The notes: generated from the sequence alone by a model not told the origin. Shown: positions 9,603 through 19,348, numbered from the stretch's first letter. The stretch is DNA of 64,000 nt from Methylococcus mesophilus (GCF_026247885.1 NZ_CP110921.1:62001-126000), one strand, 5' to 3'. Made by a program: numbers and translations.

Positions 9603-10027
9603 GCGGGCACCATGAGGACCGGCACGGAAGTCCCGCGCAGGACGCCCTCACAACTGCTCCCGACGATGAGCCGGGCCAGCAGTCCCTTGCCGTGGGAACC
9701 GAGTACGATCATGTCTGCCTGCAGCCGCTCGGCTTCCTTGAGAATCGTGTCCACCGCCGGCCCCTGGATCATGAGTCCGGTGCAGCTGAATCCCTCCGCC
9801 CGCAAGGCTTCGGCCGCCTCCTGGACCCGCCGGTGCCAAATCTTGTAGGTTTCGGCGGCCAGGTCGCGCATGACCAGAGGATCGGCGTCGTAGCCGACGA
9901 AGTCCGGCTCCGGTTCGGCAACGTGCAGCAGCCATATTTCGGCGGATAACGCTTTGGCCAGGAGCTTGGCCTGGCCCAGTACCTTGTCGGTGATTTCGGA
10001 AAAATCGATCGCAACCAGCAGCTTCAT
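9599..10027 (-). CDS. Universal stress protein UspA family
   Basis: The 142-residue single-domain protein begins MKLLVAIDFSE and carries the ATP-binding signature GSHGKG followed at the usual spacing by GSSCEGVL and SVPVLMV. Such proteins bind ATP and modulate stress survival in the cytoplasm. It is the first gene of a two-gene unit with the cytochrome at 8730-9602, with a 4-nt ATGA overlap. A possible promoter lies at 10085-10114. The partner cytochrome hints at a redox or respiration-linked stress role, which is inference. Confidence 0.9.
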   Translation of the reverse strand: MKLLVAIDFSEITDKVLGQAKLLAKALSAEIWLLHVAEPEPDFVGYDADPLVMRDLAAETYKIWHRRVQEAAEALRAEGFSCTGLMIQGPAVDTILKEAERLQADMIVLGSHGKGLLARLIVGSSCEGVLRGTSVPVLMVPA

Positions 10028-10084
10028 GGGTGGTCAGCCTGTTCGATGGATGAGTGGTCATCGGCCCGGTTGCGGGCCGCGGAC

Positions 10085-10114
10085 ATTATTGGGCGGGATT
10101 TGCGGCAATGTAAA
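10085..10114 (-). promoter_or_regulatory. Possible sigma-70 promoter for uspA-cytochrome unit
   Basis: Read on the minus strand, TTTACA (10114-10109) is followed after 18 bp by AATAAT (10090-10085). Both are close to -35/-10 consensus and lie about 60 bp before the uspA start. Pattern match only. Confidence 0.4.
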
Positions 10115-10354
10115 CCGGAGCCTTCGTTCGGACGAGGGCTCGAATTCCGGCGATGCCGCCGGGAGGGAAAAATGCGCCATCCATGGCTGAACATTCCTTG
10201 ATGGGGAATGCCAGGAGACCGTGTCCTGAAGATGGGAGATGATGGACGCACGCATGCCGGCAGAGGTTAAGCGCCGGCATCGGCGTCGGCGTCGGCAAAT
10301 GACAAGCATGATCGATGCCAGACGCCCTGGGAACGGAGAGGTCGCGGCATCGGA
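10115..10354. other. Intergenic stretch between uspA promoter and flippase gene
   Basis: No supportable gene is seen in this non-coding stretch. The only regular structure is a short hexamer tandem at 10275-10296, CGGCAT then CGGCGT twice then CGGC. No convincing terminator for the flippase gene ending at 10355 is visible. Confidence 0.5.
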
Positions 10355-11839
10355 CTAGCGGGTTGGCGCAGGTTCACGGAGCCGGTGTCGCTCCAGCACG
10401 ACCACGAGGGCGAAGATCAGGAGCAGAAGGCTGTTGCTGAAGGTTAATTCGGCCCAGAGCGGCAACGATGGCATCTGGTCGGTCAGCTGCCAGATGCTCA
10501 CGGCGAGCAGGGGATAGCCAAGAATTCGTCGCAGGTCGTAGCGGACCGGGTAGAACCGCCGGCCCATGACGTAGGACAGCAAGGCCATGCTGCCATAGCA
10601 GGCCAACGTCGCCCAGGCGGCGCCCATGTAGCCGAGCCGCGGTATCCAATAGAGGTTGAGCGCTAGGGTGACCGCCGCTCCCCAGAGGGTCAGGTAGGTG
10701 CCGAAGCGCGTCTGTTCGGTCAGTTTGTACCAGATGGAAAAATTGAAGAAGACGCCCAGCCACAGGTTCGCCATCAGAAGGATGGGGACGACGCCGATGC
10801 CGGCGCGGTACTTGGCTCCGACGAAATACTGGATCCAGCCGAGGTTGAGCATCACACCCAGGAAGATCAGGGAACATGCGATGATGAACCAGTTCATGAC
10901 CAGGGCATAGAGTTCCCGCGCATCCTTCTGCCGGTAGTAGGAGAAGAAAAACGGCTCGGCAGCATAGCGGAACGCCTGGATGAAAAGGCTCATCAGGATG
11001 GCGATCTTGTAGCAGGCACCGTAAATGCCGAGCTGTTCCATGGCGATGTCCGGCGGCAACAGATACTTCAGCAGAATGCGGTCTAGGGTCTCGTTGACCA
11101 TGCCCGCAAGGCCGGCGATCAGGAGCGGCAGGGCATAGGCCAGCATCCGTCGCCACAGTGCGACATCAAACCGAAGTTTCACCGCGGCCAGTTCGGGCAC
11201 CAGCAGCAACAGGGTCAGGCCGCTGGCAATCAGATTGGCAATGAACACATAGCCGATGCCGATGGCGGGATCATAGAGCCGTGCCGCCCAAGCCAGCGAA
11301 TCTTCCGCTCCGCTGTCATATGCCCATTTGCACAAGCCGATGAGAAAGGCATTGGCTGCGATGTTGACGAGGATATTCGTGGTCTTGAGCACCGCGAAAC
11401 GCTTCGCTTGCTGTTGCTCCCTCAGCTTGGCGAAAGGGATGGCGGCGAGCGTGTCCAGGGCGATGATCCAGGCGACCCAGCGTACGTAATCGGTGTGGTC
11501 GGGATGGCGAAGCACGGCGGCAAGGGTGTCGGCTTGCCATGACACCGCTGCCAGGTACAGCGCTGTCGACAGTGTCAGAGACAGCAGCGCGGTGCTGTAC
11601 ACTGTGGCTTTGCCTTCGGATTTTGCAGAAAAGTTGAACAGGGCGGTTTCCATGCCGTAGGTCAGGACGACGTTCAGAAACGACGTATAGGCATAGAACT
11701 CGGTTATGACGCCGAATTCGCCCGGATCGGCGAACTGGTAGGTGTACAGCGGGACCAGGAAGTAATTGAGCAGTCTGCCGATGATGGTGCTGAGGCCGTA
11801 GATCGCGGTCTGGCCTGCCAGCTTCTTGAGCGGATTCAT
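10355..11839 (-). CDS. Polysaccharide (Wzx-like) flippase, MOP superfamily
   Basis: The 494-residue protein is hydrophobic throughout, with about 12-14 predicted membrane helices, and starts KKLAGQTAIYGLSTIIGRLL, the amphipathic start typical of oligosaccharide flippases/lipopolysaccharide exporters. Such proteins move lipid-linked saccharides across the inner membrane. No glycosyltransferase or polymerase genes flank it, so it appears as an orphan and its substrate is unknown. It is transcribed divergently from the cis/trans isomerase gene with a 77-bp gap. Confidence 0.85.
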   Translation of the reverse strand: MNPLKKLAGQTAIYGLSTIIGRLLNYFLVPLYTYQFADPGEFGVITEFYAYTSFLNVVLTYGMETALFNFSAKSEGKATVYSTALLSLTLSTALYLAAVSWQADTLAAVLRHPDHTDYVRWVAWIIALDTLAAIPFAKLREQQQAKRFAVLKTTNILVNIAANAFLIGLCKWAYDSGAEDSLAWAARLYDPAIGIGYVFIANLIASGLTLLLLVPELAAVKLRFDVALWRRMLAYALPLLIAGLAGMVNETLDRILLKYLLPPDIAMEQLGIYGACYKIAILMSLFIQAFRYAAEPFFFSYYRQKDARELYALVMNWFIIACSLIFLGVMLNLGWIQYFVGAKYRAGIGVVPILLMANLWLGVFFNFSIWYKLTEQTRFGTYLTLWGAAVTLALNLYWIPRLGYMGAAWATLACYGSMALLSYVMGRRFYPVRYDLRRILGYPLLAVSIWQLTDQMPSLPLWAELTFSNSLLLLIFALVVVLERHRLREPAPTR

Positions 11840-11916
11840 GATCGGGGGATGCGGTGCAAAGCGTCAATGCTACCACTGCGGGTGTTGGCGGATACGGAGT
11901 GTGGACAGGAGGGTGG

Positions 11917-14358
11917 ATGCTGCGTGAGTTTCTGGGATGGCGCCGGTGCCTGGCGGTTGCATTGGGGATGCTTGCGATCGCCGGTTGCATCGAGGCTTAC
12001 CGCACCGATTATGACACGCGCTACGGTCCGCCCGTGCCGCGGGAGCGGCGCCTGAGCGAGGAGGCCTATCTGGCGCAGCTCGCCGCCGGCAAGGCGTCCT
12101 ATGCCCGCGATGTCCAGCCTATCCTCGATTCGCGCTGTGTCGTCTGTCATGGTTGTTATGACGCGCCTTGCCAGTTGAAGCTGGAGTCTTTCGAGGGTCT
12201 GGAGCGCGGCGGCAGCAAGACATCCGTATACGACACCACCCGCCTCCAGACCGCATCGCCGACGCGCTTGTTCATCGATGCCGACGGCGTCCCGGCTTGG
12301 CGTTCGAAGGGGTTCTTCCCGGCGCTGAACGAACGGGGCGATTCGTCCGAGGCGAACCTGCTGGGCTCCTTGCTGTTTCGGATGCTCGAGTTGAAGAAGG
12401 CGCATCCCCTGCCCACTTCAGGCGTGTTGCCTGACACTTTCGACTTCGGCCTCGACCGCACGCTGAACTGTCCCGCCATCGAGGAGTTCGACGATTTCGC
12501 CGGCGATCACCCAGAATGGGGCATGCCTTACGGTTTCCCCGGCCTGAGCGAGCGTGAGCACGATACCTTGGTAAGCTGGCTGCGCCAGGGCGGGTTCGCG
12601 CCGCCTCCCGATCCCGTGTCGCCCGAGGCCGGGGCGGCCGTGGCACGCTGGGAGGCGTTCCTCAATGGCCCGAGTCCGAAGGAGCGGCTGTTCGCCCGCT
12701 ACGTTTACGAGCATCTGTTCATCGGCAACCTCCATTTCAGCGGATTGGCACCCCGCGAGTTCTTCCGGCTGGTCCGCTCCCGCACGCCGCCCGGGGAGCC
12801 CATCCGGGAAATCGCGACGACCCGGCCGTACGATAGTCCGGGACCAGGGGAATTCTATTACCGCTTGCGGCCGGTGCGGCAGAGCATCGTCGACAAGATA
12901 CACATGGTCTACGAACTCGACGACGCACGGATCCTCCGTTACCGGGCGCTGTTTCTGGAGCCTGAGTACACGGTCGACCGGCTGCCGGGTTATGCCGCCG
13001 CCGACGCCGCCAACCCATTCAAGACTTTCGTCGCCATTCCTCCCAGGTCGCGCTACCGGTTCCTGCTCGACGATGCCCATTTCTTCTTTTCCGGTTTCAT
13101 GAAGGGGCCGGTCTGCCGGGGACAAGCTGCGCTCAACGTGATCCAGGACCGTTTTTGGGTCGCCTTCACCGATCCCGATGCTGATCCCGTCAGCAACGAC
13201 GCCCAATTTCTGGCGAACCAGGCGGAGCGCCTGCGGCTGCCGGCCGAGAAGGAAAATTCTCCCGGCATCGGCGACATCTGGTACACCTACCGGGTGCTGG
13301 AAGAAGACTATCAGGCAGCGAAGGCGGGCTGGCTACGGATCCACGGCGATCGCGGCGGCACCGCGCTGCACGACCTCTGGGGCGGCGACGGCAACAATCC
13401 CGATGCCTTGCTGACGGTGTTCCGACATTTCGACAGCGCTTCGGTCGAGCGGGGCCTGGTCGGAGACACGCCGCTGACCGCCTGGGTCGTCGACTACCCC
13501 TTGCTGGAGCGGATTCATTATCTGTTGGTCGCGGGGTTCGATGTGTTCGGCAATGTCGGCCATCAGCTGGCGACCCGCTTGTACATGGATTTCATGCGCA
13601 TGGAGGCGGAGAACAATTTTCTCCGGTTCCTGCCGTCGGACATGAGGCAGGCCGAACGTGCTAGCTGGTACAAAGGCGTTGGCGGCGAAATCAACGGCCT
13701 CTGGCAGAATCCGCTTTGGGGGCTCGCCGGTGAGACGGTCATCGGTTACCGGACCGGCGATCCCAAGAAGGAATTTTTCGATCTGGTCCGGCGTCGCTTC
13801 GGCGATGCGGTGGGTCAGCCAGACCCGTTCACCGGCTGCGGTGTCGCGGGATGCGGGCAGGGCGGTACGCCGACGGATCCGCCGGCGCAGGCATCCGTGG
13901 AGCGCGAACTGCGGCGCCTGGCGTACGCCAAGGGCGGCGGGATCGCCTTTCTTCCCGAGTTGTCCTATCTGCGCATCCGGACCGGGACGGGCGGGACGGA
14001 CGACGGCTGGATCTACAGCCTGGTCAAAAACACCGCGCTCGAAAATGTGTCGATGCTGTTCCTCGAAGAATTGCGGCGGACGCCGGCGGAAGACACACTG
14101 ACGCTGGTCCGAGGCATCGTCGGTAGCTATCCGAATTTCTTTTTCGACCTCCACGAAGCCGAGGCCGGCGAATTCGTGGACGCCATCCTGAGCCTGGACA
14201 GCCCGAAAGCGTTCGGTCCGAAGCTGGCCGAGCGCTTTGGCGTCCGCCGCAGCAATCCGGGATTCTGGAAGATATCGGACTGGTTCAACCGGCATCACCT
14301 CGAGGCGAACCCCGTCACGGCGGGCTGGCTGGATCTGAGCCGTTACGACAATTTATGA
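11917..14358 (+). CDS. cti: Fatty acid cis/trans isomerase
   Basis: Cti converts cis-unsaturated phospholipid acyl chains to trans in place, stiffening the membrane under solvent or heat stress, and acts in the periplasm using a heme c. The 813-residue product has a hydrophobic export segment ending in a lipobox-like AIAGC (residue 24), then heme motif CVVCH (74-78) followed by G-C, and the long Cti domain to the end. ATG 11917 is preferred because AGGAGGG lies just upstream; an in-frame ATG at 11854 would precede the signal sequence. Its last 44 bases overlap tilS on the other strand. Confidence 0.9.
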   Translation: MLREFLGWRRCLAVALGMLAIAGCIEAYRTDYDTRYGPPVPRERRLSEEAYLAQLAAGKASYARDVQPILDSRCVVCHGCYDAPCQLKLESFEGLERGGSKTSVYDTTRLQTASPTRLFIDADGVPAWRSKGFFPALNERGDSSEANLLGSLLFRMLELKKAHPLPTSGVLPDTFDFGLDRTLNCPAIEEFDDFAGDHPEWGMPYGFPGLSEREHDTLVSWLRQGGFAPPPDPVSPEAGAAVARWEAFLNGPSPKERLFARYVYEHLFIGNLHFSGLAPREFFRLVRSRTPPGEPIREIATTRPYDSPGPGEFYYRLRPVRQSIVDKIHMVYELDDARILRYRALFLEPEYTVDRLPGYAAADAANPFKTFVAIPPRSRYRFLLDDAHFFFSGFMKGPVCRGQAALNVIQDRFWVAFTDPDADPVSNDAQFLANQAERLRLPAEKENSPGIGDIWYTYRVLEEDYQAAKAGWLRIHGDRGGTALHDLWGGDGNNPDALLTVFRHFDSASVERGLVGDTPLTAWVVDYPLLERIHYLLVAGFDVFGNVGHQLATRLYMDFMRMEAENNFLRFLPSDMRQAERASWYKGVGGEINGLWQNPLWGLAGETVIGYRTGDPKKEFFDLVRRRFGDAVGQPDPFTGCGVAGCGQGGTPTDPPAQASVERELRRLAYAKGGGIAFLPELSYLRIRTGTGGTDDGWIYSLVKNTALENVSMLFLEELRRTPAEDTLTLVRGIVGSYPNFFFDLHEAEAGEFVDAILSLDSPKAFGPKLAERFGVRRSNPGFWKISDWFNRHHLEANPVTAGWLDLSRYDNL

Positions 14359-15682
14359 CGGTTTCCGGGTTCCAGCGGACGACAACGTTGGCCTGTTCCG
14401 GGGGACCTGCGAACTCGGAAGCCAGCCAACGGTTGTCGCCGATCGCGGCGATCCTGCCGTCGATACAGACGATGGGCTGGCGGTTTCGCAGCCACGGCGG
14501 CAGCCCCGCCTCCTGGAACAGTTTCTTGAGTTCCCGGTGTCCCTTGCGGCCCGCCGGTTCGATCCGGTCGCCATCCCTCCGGTAACGTACGGAGATGCGC
14601 CCGCCACGCCATTTGTCCGGATCGATGCCGGGGCCAGGTTGCAGCGAAGCGTCGAGGCTGCCATTGCCGGCCAGCATGAGCGGCGTCTCGCCGCTCCAGG
14701 CGGCCGTCCAGGAAGCGTCGAAATCCGCTGAGGCAGGAACCAGATAGATGCAGTGACGGTAGCGCCGCATCTCTCCGTCGGTCCAGGCAATCGTCGGCGA
14801 ATGCTCGCCGGCCGTTTCGACGATTTCCCTCCTCATCCGCTCCAGCAGCTTCGCGGGGGGGGCGCGCAGACCCCGGTTCCGTATCCAGCGGCGCAGCAGG
14901 AGCCGTTGTTCGTCCGGCTGGAATTTCCGGACAGCATCGAGGTCTAGGCTGCCCGAATCAACCGCGGCCGCCGCGGCGGCCGTCAGGACGTCGGCGTGCT
15001 TATCCAGGAGTTCGACGGCTTCGGCACAGTGTCCGGCGCTGCGGGACAGATTGGCCACGACTGCCGGCCAGCGTCCGGCGAGCTGCGGCATGATCCGCCG
15101 ACGGATGAAATTGCGATCGTAGCGCTCGTCGCGGTTGCTGGGGTCTTCGATCCAGTTCAGGCCTCGGGCTCGCGCGTACGCCAGAACTTCCCGGCGGCTG
15201 AAAGGGAGGAGGGGCCGGTGCAGGAGGCCCGGGCCGAAAGGGGCGGCGTTCGGCATGGCGGCGAGGCCGGCCAAGCCCGCCCCGCGCAGCAGTTGAAGCA
15301 GCAGCGTTTCGGCTTGGTCATCGAGATGTTGTGCCGTCACGAGGATATCTCCCGGACGCAGCAAGCCTTCGAGGGCCAGGTAGCGTGCGGTACGCGCCGC
15401 CGCCTCGGGACTCTCGCCGGGCTTGGGGCGTCCGTCGACCCGAAGAATGTCCAGAGCGATGCCGTACTTGTCGGCGACCGCCGCGCAGTGCCGGCACCAG
15501 GCATCGGCTTCGGGCAGGAGTCCGTGGTGAATGTGGATGGCGCGCAGGTCGATGGCGGAGAGGCGGCGAACCTCCTGCATCAGATCGAGCAGGACGGCGG
15601 AGTCCAGCCCGCCGCTGAAAGCCACCCGGTAGGCGGTGCCAGTGTGGAGGCCGGCGCGGAAACTCTCGAGGCTCAATCTCAC
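14315..15682 (-). CDS. tilS: tRNA(Ile)-lysidine synthetase
   Basis: TilS attaches lysine to C34 of the CAU-anticodon tRNA(Ile), changing its decoding from AUG to AUA. The product shows the PP-loop FSGGLDSAVLLDL near residue 20, the central TilS substrate-binding domain and the C-terminal domain with PAGRKGHRELKKLFQEAG. Start is GTG 15682, 30 nt after the accA stop, with GAGAGG upstream; an ATG far upstream in this frame only reads the accA shadow. 455 residues is normal for the family. The accA-tilS order is common in proteobacteria. Confidence 0.93.
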   Translation of the reverse strand: MRLSLESFRAGLHTGTAYRVAFSGGLDSAVLLDLMQEVRRLSAIDLRAIHIHHGLLPEADAWCRHCAAVADKYGIALDILRVDGRPKPGESPEAAARTARYLALEGLLRPGDILVTAQHLDDQAETLLLQLLRGAGLAGLAAMPNAAPFGPGLLHRPLLPFSRREVLAYARARGLNWIEDPSNRDERYDRNFIRRRIMPQLAGRWPAVVANLSRSAGHCAEAVELLDKHADVLTAAAAAAVDSGSLDLDAVRKFQPDEQRLLLRRWIRNRGLRAPPAKLLERMRREIVETAGEHSPTIAWTDGEMRRYRHCIYLVPASADFDASWTAAWSGETPLMLAGNGSLDASLQPGPGIDPDKWRGGRISVRYRRDGDRIEPAGRKGHRELKKLFQEAGLPPWLRNRQPIVCIDGRIAAIGDNRWLASEFAGPPEQANVVVRWNPETVINCRNGSDPASPP

Positions 15683-15711
15683 CGGATTCGCCTCTCGCCG
15701 GCGGGCTTTCC

Positions 15712-16677
15712 TCAGGCGGCCGGCTCTTCGTAAACGCCGTAGCCCATGAGGCGTTCGTAGCGCATGGCCAGGAGTTCGTCCATCGGCAAGGCGGCGAGTT
15801 CCTCGAGATTGCGCTTGAGTTCGGTCTTGAGGTTGTCGGCCATCCGCTCCCGGTCGCGATGCGCGCCTCCCAGTGGCTCCGGCACGATCGAATCGATCAG
15901 CCCCAGCTCCATCAGGCGCTCGGACGTGATGCCCATGGCTTCCGCTGCCAGCTCGGCCTTCTCCGCGCTCTTCCACAGAATGGAGGCGCAACCTTCGGGC
16001 GTGATGACGGAATAAGTGCTGTACTGGAGCATCACCAGACGGTCGCCCACGCCGATGGCCAAAGCGCCTCCGGATCCGCCTTCGCCGATCACCACACAGA
16101 CGATGGGGGTCTGCAGCTGCGCCATTTCGAACAGGTTGCGGGCGATCGCCTCGCTCTGGCCGCGTTCCTCGGCATTGATGCCCGGGTAGGCGCCGGGGGT
16201 GTCGATGAGGCAGACGATGGGCAACTGGAAGCGCTCGGCGAGCCGCATCAGCCGCAGCGCCTTGCGATACCCTTCCGGCCTCGGCATGCCGAAATTCCGG
16301 TAGATTTTTTCCTTGGTGTCGCGTCCTTTCTGGTGCCCGATGACCAGCACCGCCGTGCCGTCGAGCCGGGCCAGGCCGCCGATGATGGCGGGGTCGTCGG
16401 CGAAGGCTCGGTCGCCGTGCAGTTCGTGGAACTCCTGGAAGATCAGGTCGATGTAATCGCGGCTGTGCGGCCTTTGCGGATGCCGGGATATCTGGGAAAT
16501 TTGCCAGGCGCTGAGGGAGGAAAAGACCGATTCGGTGAGCTTGCGGCTTTTCTCTTCGAGTTTGGCGATTTCCTCGGAGATGTTGATTTCGTTGTCGAAT
16601 CCGACGTGTCTGAGCTCTTCGATCTTGGCTTCGAGCTCGGCGATCGGCTGTTCGAAATCCAGGAATTTCAGATCCAT
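15712..16677 (-). CDS. accA: Acetyl-CoA carboxylase carboxyltransferase subunit alpha
   Basis: AccA with AccD transfers carboxyl from carboxybiotin to acetyl-CoA, giving malonyl-CoA for fatty acid synthesis. The 321-residue protein matches family length, begins [16 protein letters not shown] and contains the carboxyltransferase motifs IDTPGAYPG and [12 protein letters not shown]. It is followed by tilS in the same direction. Confidence 0.97.
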   Translation of the reverse strand: MDLKFLDFEQPIAELEAKIEELRHVGFDNEINISEEIAKLEEKSRKLTESVFSSLSAWQISQISRHPQRPHSRDYIDLIFQEFHELHGDRAFADDPAIIGGLARLDGTAVLVIGHQKGRDTKEKIYRNFGMPRPEGYRKALRLMRLAERFQLPIVCLIDTPGAYPGINAEERGQSEAIARNLFEMAQLQTPIVCVVIGEGGSGGALAIGVGDRLVMLQYSTYSVITPEGCASILWKSAEKAELAAEAMGITSERLMELGLIDSIVPEPLGGAHRDRERMADNLKTELKRNLEELAALPMDELLAMRYERLMGYGVYEEPAA

Positions 16678-16716
16678 TTAGGTCTTGTTTTTGAATGCCG
16701 GGAATGATGCGGCCAA

Positions 16717-17436
16717 TTAGTTTAACACTTCAGTCAGGAAATTCTGCATAGCCTGCCAGGAGCGTCGGTCGGCCGTCGGATCATAGACGGTGCCGAAGGA
16801 CGGGTCGTTGGCCAAGGGGTTGGTAAAGGCATGGACAACGTGGCCGTACATATGGATCTGCCAGTCGGCACCGGCTTCAGTCAATTCGCGGCTGAGGGCG
16901 ATGACCTGATCCGGCGGTGTCATGGGATCCTCGTAGCCGTGCAGCACCAGTACCTTGGCGCGGATTTTCCGGCCCGCGGTATTGCCGGGCGGGGTGAACA
17001 GGCCGTGGAAGCTGACCACGCCGCGGAGATCGGCGCCGGTGCGGGCGAGATCGAGGACGCACAGGCCGCCGAAACAGAATCCCATCGCGGCGATGTGCGC
17101 CGGATCGACCTCGGGAAGCGCCCGCAGGGTGTCCAGGGCGGCGGTGATCCGCGCCTGCAGCAGCCCGCGGTCGGACACGAACGGCTGCATGAGCCTTACG
17201 TTCTGCTCCGGCCCTTCGCCCAGCACGCCCTTGCCGTACATGTCCAGGGCGAAGGCGACATAGCCCAGTTCCGCCAGTCGGCGCGCCTTGGTACATACGA
17301 ATTCGTCGCGGCCGCCCCAGGCATGTGAAATCAGGACGGCGGGGCGGGGCAGGGAGAGGTCATCGTCGTAGGCGAGGAAACCGGACAGAAGCGCATCGGC
17401 GTGGCGGTAATCGATGTCCCTTGTTTGCACGGCCAT
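16717..17436 (-). CDS. Dienelactone hydrolase family protein
   Basis: An alpha/beta hydrolase of 239 residues with the nucleophile elbow GFCFGG (Cys nucleophile about residue 123, as in dienelactone hydrolases rather than Ser esterases), a downstream acid in HGYEDPMTPPDQ and a His in MYGHVVHAFTNP. The true substrate is unknown, since no aromatic degradation genes are nearby. It lies upstream of accA in the same direction with 39 bp between them. Confidence 0.88.
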   Translation of the reverse strand: MAVQTRDIDYRHADALLSGFLAYDDDLSLPRPAVLISHAWGGRDEFVCTKARRLAELGYVAFALDMYGKGVLGEGPEQNVRLMQPFVSDRGLLQARITAALDTLRALPEVDPAHIAAMGFCFGGLCVLDLARTGADLRGVVSFHGLFTPPGNTAGRKIRAKVLVLHGYEDPMTPPDQVIALSRELTEAGADWQIHMYGHVVHAFTNPLANDPSFGTVYDPTADRRSWQAMQNFLTEVLN

Positions 17437-17562
17437 GGGGTATTCCCCTCAAAACGTTTAGCGGCGGGCGGTGATTTTGCCCCGGCTTCCCGGCCTCCCG
17501 CAAGCCGGTCGGATGGCGGGTGATACAATCCGCGGCCTGTGCATTCCACGGAGTGGCATCCG

Positions 17563-18159
17563 ATGAGTTCCGACCGTTTCAACGCGGCGTTGCGGGCGAT
17601 CGACGCGGCCAACGCCCAGGATCCAAACCTTGAGGAATGGGAGGGCGCTTTGCATCCCAAGGAGCTGCTCTATGGCCGGCGCATGACCGAATGGCAGGCG
17701 CGACTTTGTCCCGAGGCTTCGGAAGCATTGCGGCTGGCAGCGCGGGGACAGCATATCAAACGCTGGGAGGTTCCCCGCAGCGACTACCCCAAGACCCGCG
17801 AGGGTTATCTGCGCTGGCGGACCCGCCTCTATGGTTTTCACGGCGATCAGATCGGGCTGATCATGGCCGAAGCCGGTTACGACGAGGCTTCGATCCAGCG
17901 GGTGAAACGCATGTTGACCAAACGGGATCTGCGCACCGACTCCGAATCACAGGCTCTCGAAGACACGGCTTGCCTGGTTTTCCTCGAACACTATTTCGCC
18001 CCGTTTGCTGCGGGTCAGGACGAGTCCAAGCTCATCGACATCGTCCGCAAGACCTGGAGAAAGATGTCGGATGCGGCTCGGACCCATGCACAGGAACTCG
18101 ATCTTCCTGGCAATCTCGGCGCCGTCGTCGCGAAGGCGCTGGATACTGGGATTTCCTGA
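17563..18159 (+). CDS. DUF4202 domain protein
   Basis: The 198-residue soluble protein starts MSSDRFNAALRAIDAAN and contains the DUF4202 core (LLYGRRMTEW, HIKRWEVPRSDYP, LEDTACLVFLEHYF). The His/Asp-rich helical arrangement resembles HD-type or related helical enzymes, but no function is established. ATG 17563 was chosen over an earlier ATG at 17539 to match the family's N-terminus. A cation efflux gene begins 22 bp downstream, so they may be cotranscribed. Confidence 0.85.
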   Translation: MSSDRFNAALRAIDAANAQDPNLEEWEGALHPKELLYGRRMTEWQARLCPEASEALRLAARGQHIKRWEVPRSDYPKTREGYLRWRTRLYGFHGDQIGLIMAEAGYDEASIQRVKRMLTKRDLRTDSESQALEDTACLVFLEHYFAPFAAGQDESKLIDIVRKTWRKMSDAARTHAQELDLPGNLGAVVAKALDTGIS

Positions 18160-18181
18160 GGCGGCGTTCGCGGATATTGCG

Positions 18182-19348
18182 ATGATTCGGCCGGAATCCC
18201 TGACCCGCTACGCTTGGCTGTCGATCTTCGTAGCGCTCTTCACCATGGCGGTCAAGGCCGCGGCTTACCAAGTGACAGGATCGGTGGGTCTGCTGTCGGA
18301 TGCCATGGAGTCGATAGTCAACCTGTCGGCCGCGGTCATGGCGCTGGCGATGCTGAGGTTTTCGGCGCAGCCGGCGGATGAACATCACCACTTCGGGCAC
18401 GGCAAGGCCGAATATTTCGCCAGCGGATTCGAAGGCGTACTAATCATCGCGGCTGCGGCGGCGATTCTGTTCGCGGCTTGGGAGCGCTATCTGCACCCAC
18501 GCGCGCTGGCTTCGCTCGATCTCGGCCTGGGGCTGTCGGCCGCTGCGGCGGCGGTCAACGGTCTGGCCGGTTGGTTCCTGGTATCGGTGGGTCGAAAGGC
18601 CGGCTCGATTGTGCTGGAGGCGGACGGGCACCATCTCTTGACCGATGTCTGGACTTCGGTCGGCGTCGTATTCGGCGTGGCCGCAGCCGGTCTTAGCGGC
18701 TGGCACGATTTCGACCCAGGTGTTGCCGCGCTGGTGGGACTGAACATCGTATGGACCGGCGCCGGACTTATCCGGCGCTCGATCGCCGGTCTGCTCGACG
18801 CCTCGCTTCCGAAGGAAGAAAACCTGAGGATACGAGGGGTTCTCGAGACGTTCCGCGAGCGTGGCGTCGGCTTTCACGACTTGAGAACCCGCCAGTCCGG
18901 AGCGCATCGCTTCATGAGCGTGCACCTCCTAGTGCCGGGAGCCTGGACGGTGCAGGCGGCGCACGACCTGGCGGAGGAGATTGAGGCGGCGCTGTGCGCT
19001 GCACTGGCGAATCTCACCGTGGTCACGCACGTCGAGCCGATCGAGGATCCTGCGTCATTCGACCATCAGGAGCCGTTTCCGGAGATCGCTCCGGAAATCG
19101 CGAATCCGTGTTCTATGCAGATTTCCCGACCGTCTCACCGGACTACGCGGCGGCGCCGGACAGTTTCCGCGACAGGAATGGTTTTGCTCGTGGGCGGCAG
19201 CGCTTCCAGCATGATGGTGTCGGGAGCCTGGACCGATCTTTCGCTGGCCGCGGCCCTGCTCGGTTTCGTCCTGATTCTGGCGGCGCGAAGGCGGGTTGGT
19301 GTTCGAGGCCGGAAGAGCGGCGTCAGTAGCCGAAGACGTCTGTCCTGA
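18182..19348 (+). CDS. Cation diffusion facilitator family transporter with C-terminal extension
   Basis: CDF proteins export Zn, Fe, Mn or similar divalent cations from the cytoplasm in exchange for protons. The product has six membrane segments, metal-site motifs LLSDAMES and EADGHHLLTDVWTS, a His-rich stretch (DEHHHFGHGKAEY) and the cytosolic ferredoxin-like domain ending at THVEPIEDP. Typical members stop there, at about 300 residues. This one continues about 85 more, including basic stretches and a hydrophobic segment (LSLAAALLGFVLILAARRR). Its 3' end overlaps the opposing FAD gene by 26 bp. ATG 18182 was chosen because upstream codons belong to the DUF4202 gene. Confidence 0.88.
   Translation: MIRPESLTRYAWLSIFVALFTMAVKAAAYQVTGSVGLLSDAMESIVNLSAAVMALAMLRFSAQPADEHHHFGHGKAEYFASGFEGVLIIAAAAAILFAAWERYLHPRALASLDLGLGLSAAAAAVNGLAGWFLVSVGRKAGSIVLEADGHHLLTDVWTSVGVVFGVAAAGLSGWHDFDPGVAALVGLNIVWTGAGLIRRSIAGLLDASLPKEENLRIRGVLETFRERGVGFHDLRTRQSGAHRFMSVHLLVPGAWTVQAAHDLAEEIEAALCAALANLTVVTHVEPIEDPASFDHQEPFPEIAPEIANPCSMQISRPSHRTTRRRRTVSATGMVLLVGGSASSMMVSGAWTDLSLAAALLGFVLILAARRRVGVRGRKSGVSSRRRLS

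Noticed and set aside
10275-10296. Hexamer tandem as a short tandem repeat locus
   Set aside because: Only about three and a half imperfect units; too short to claim a variable repeat.
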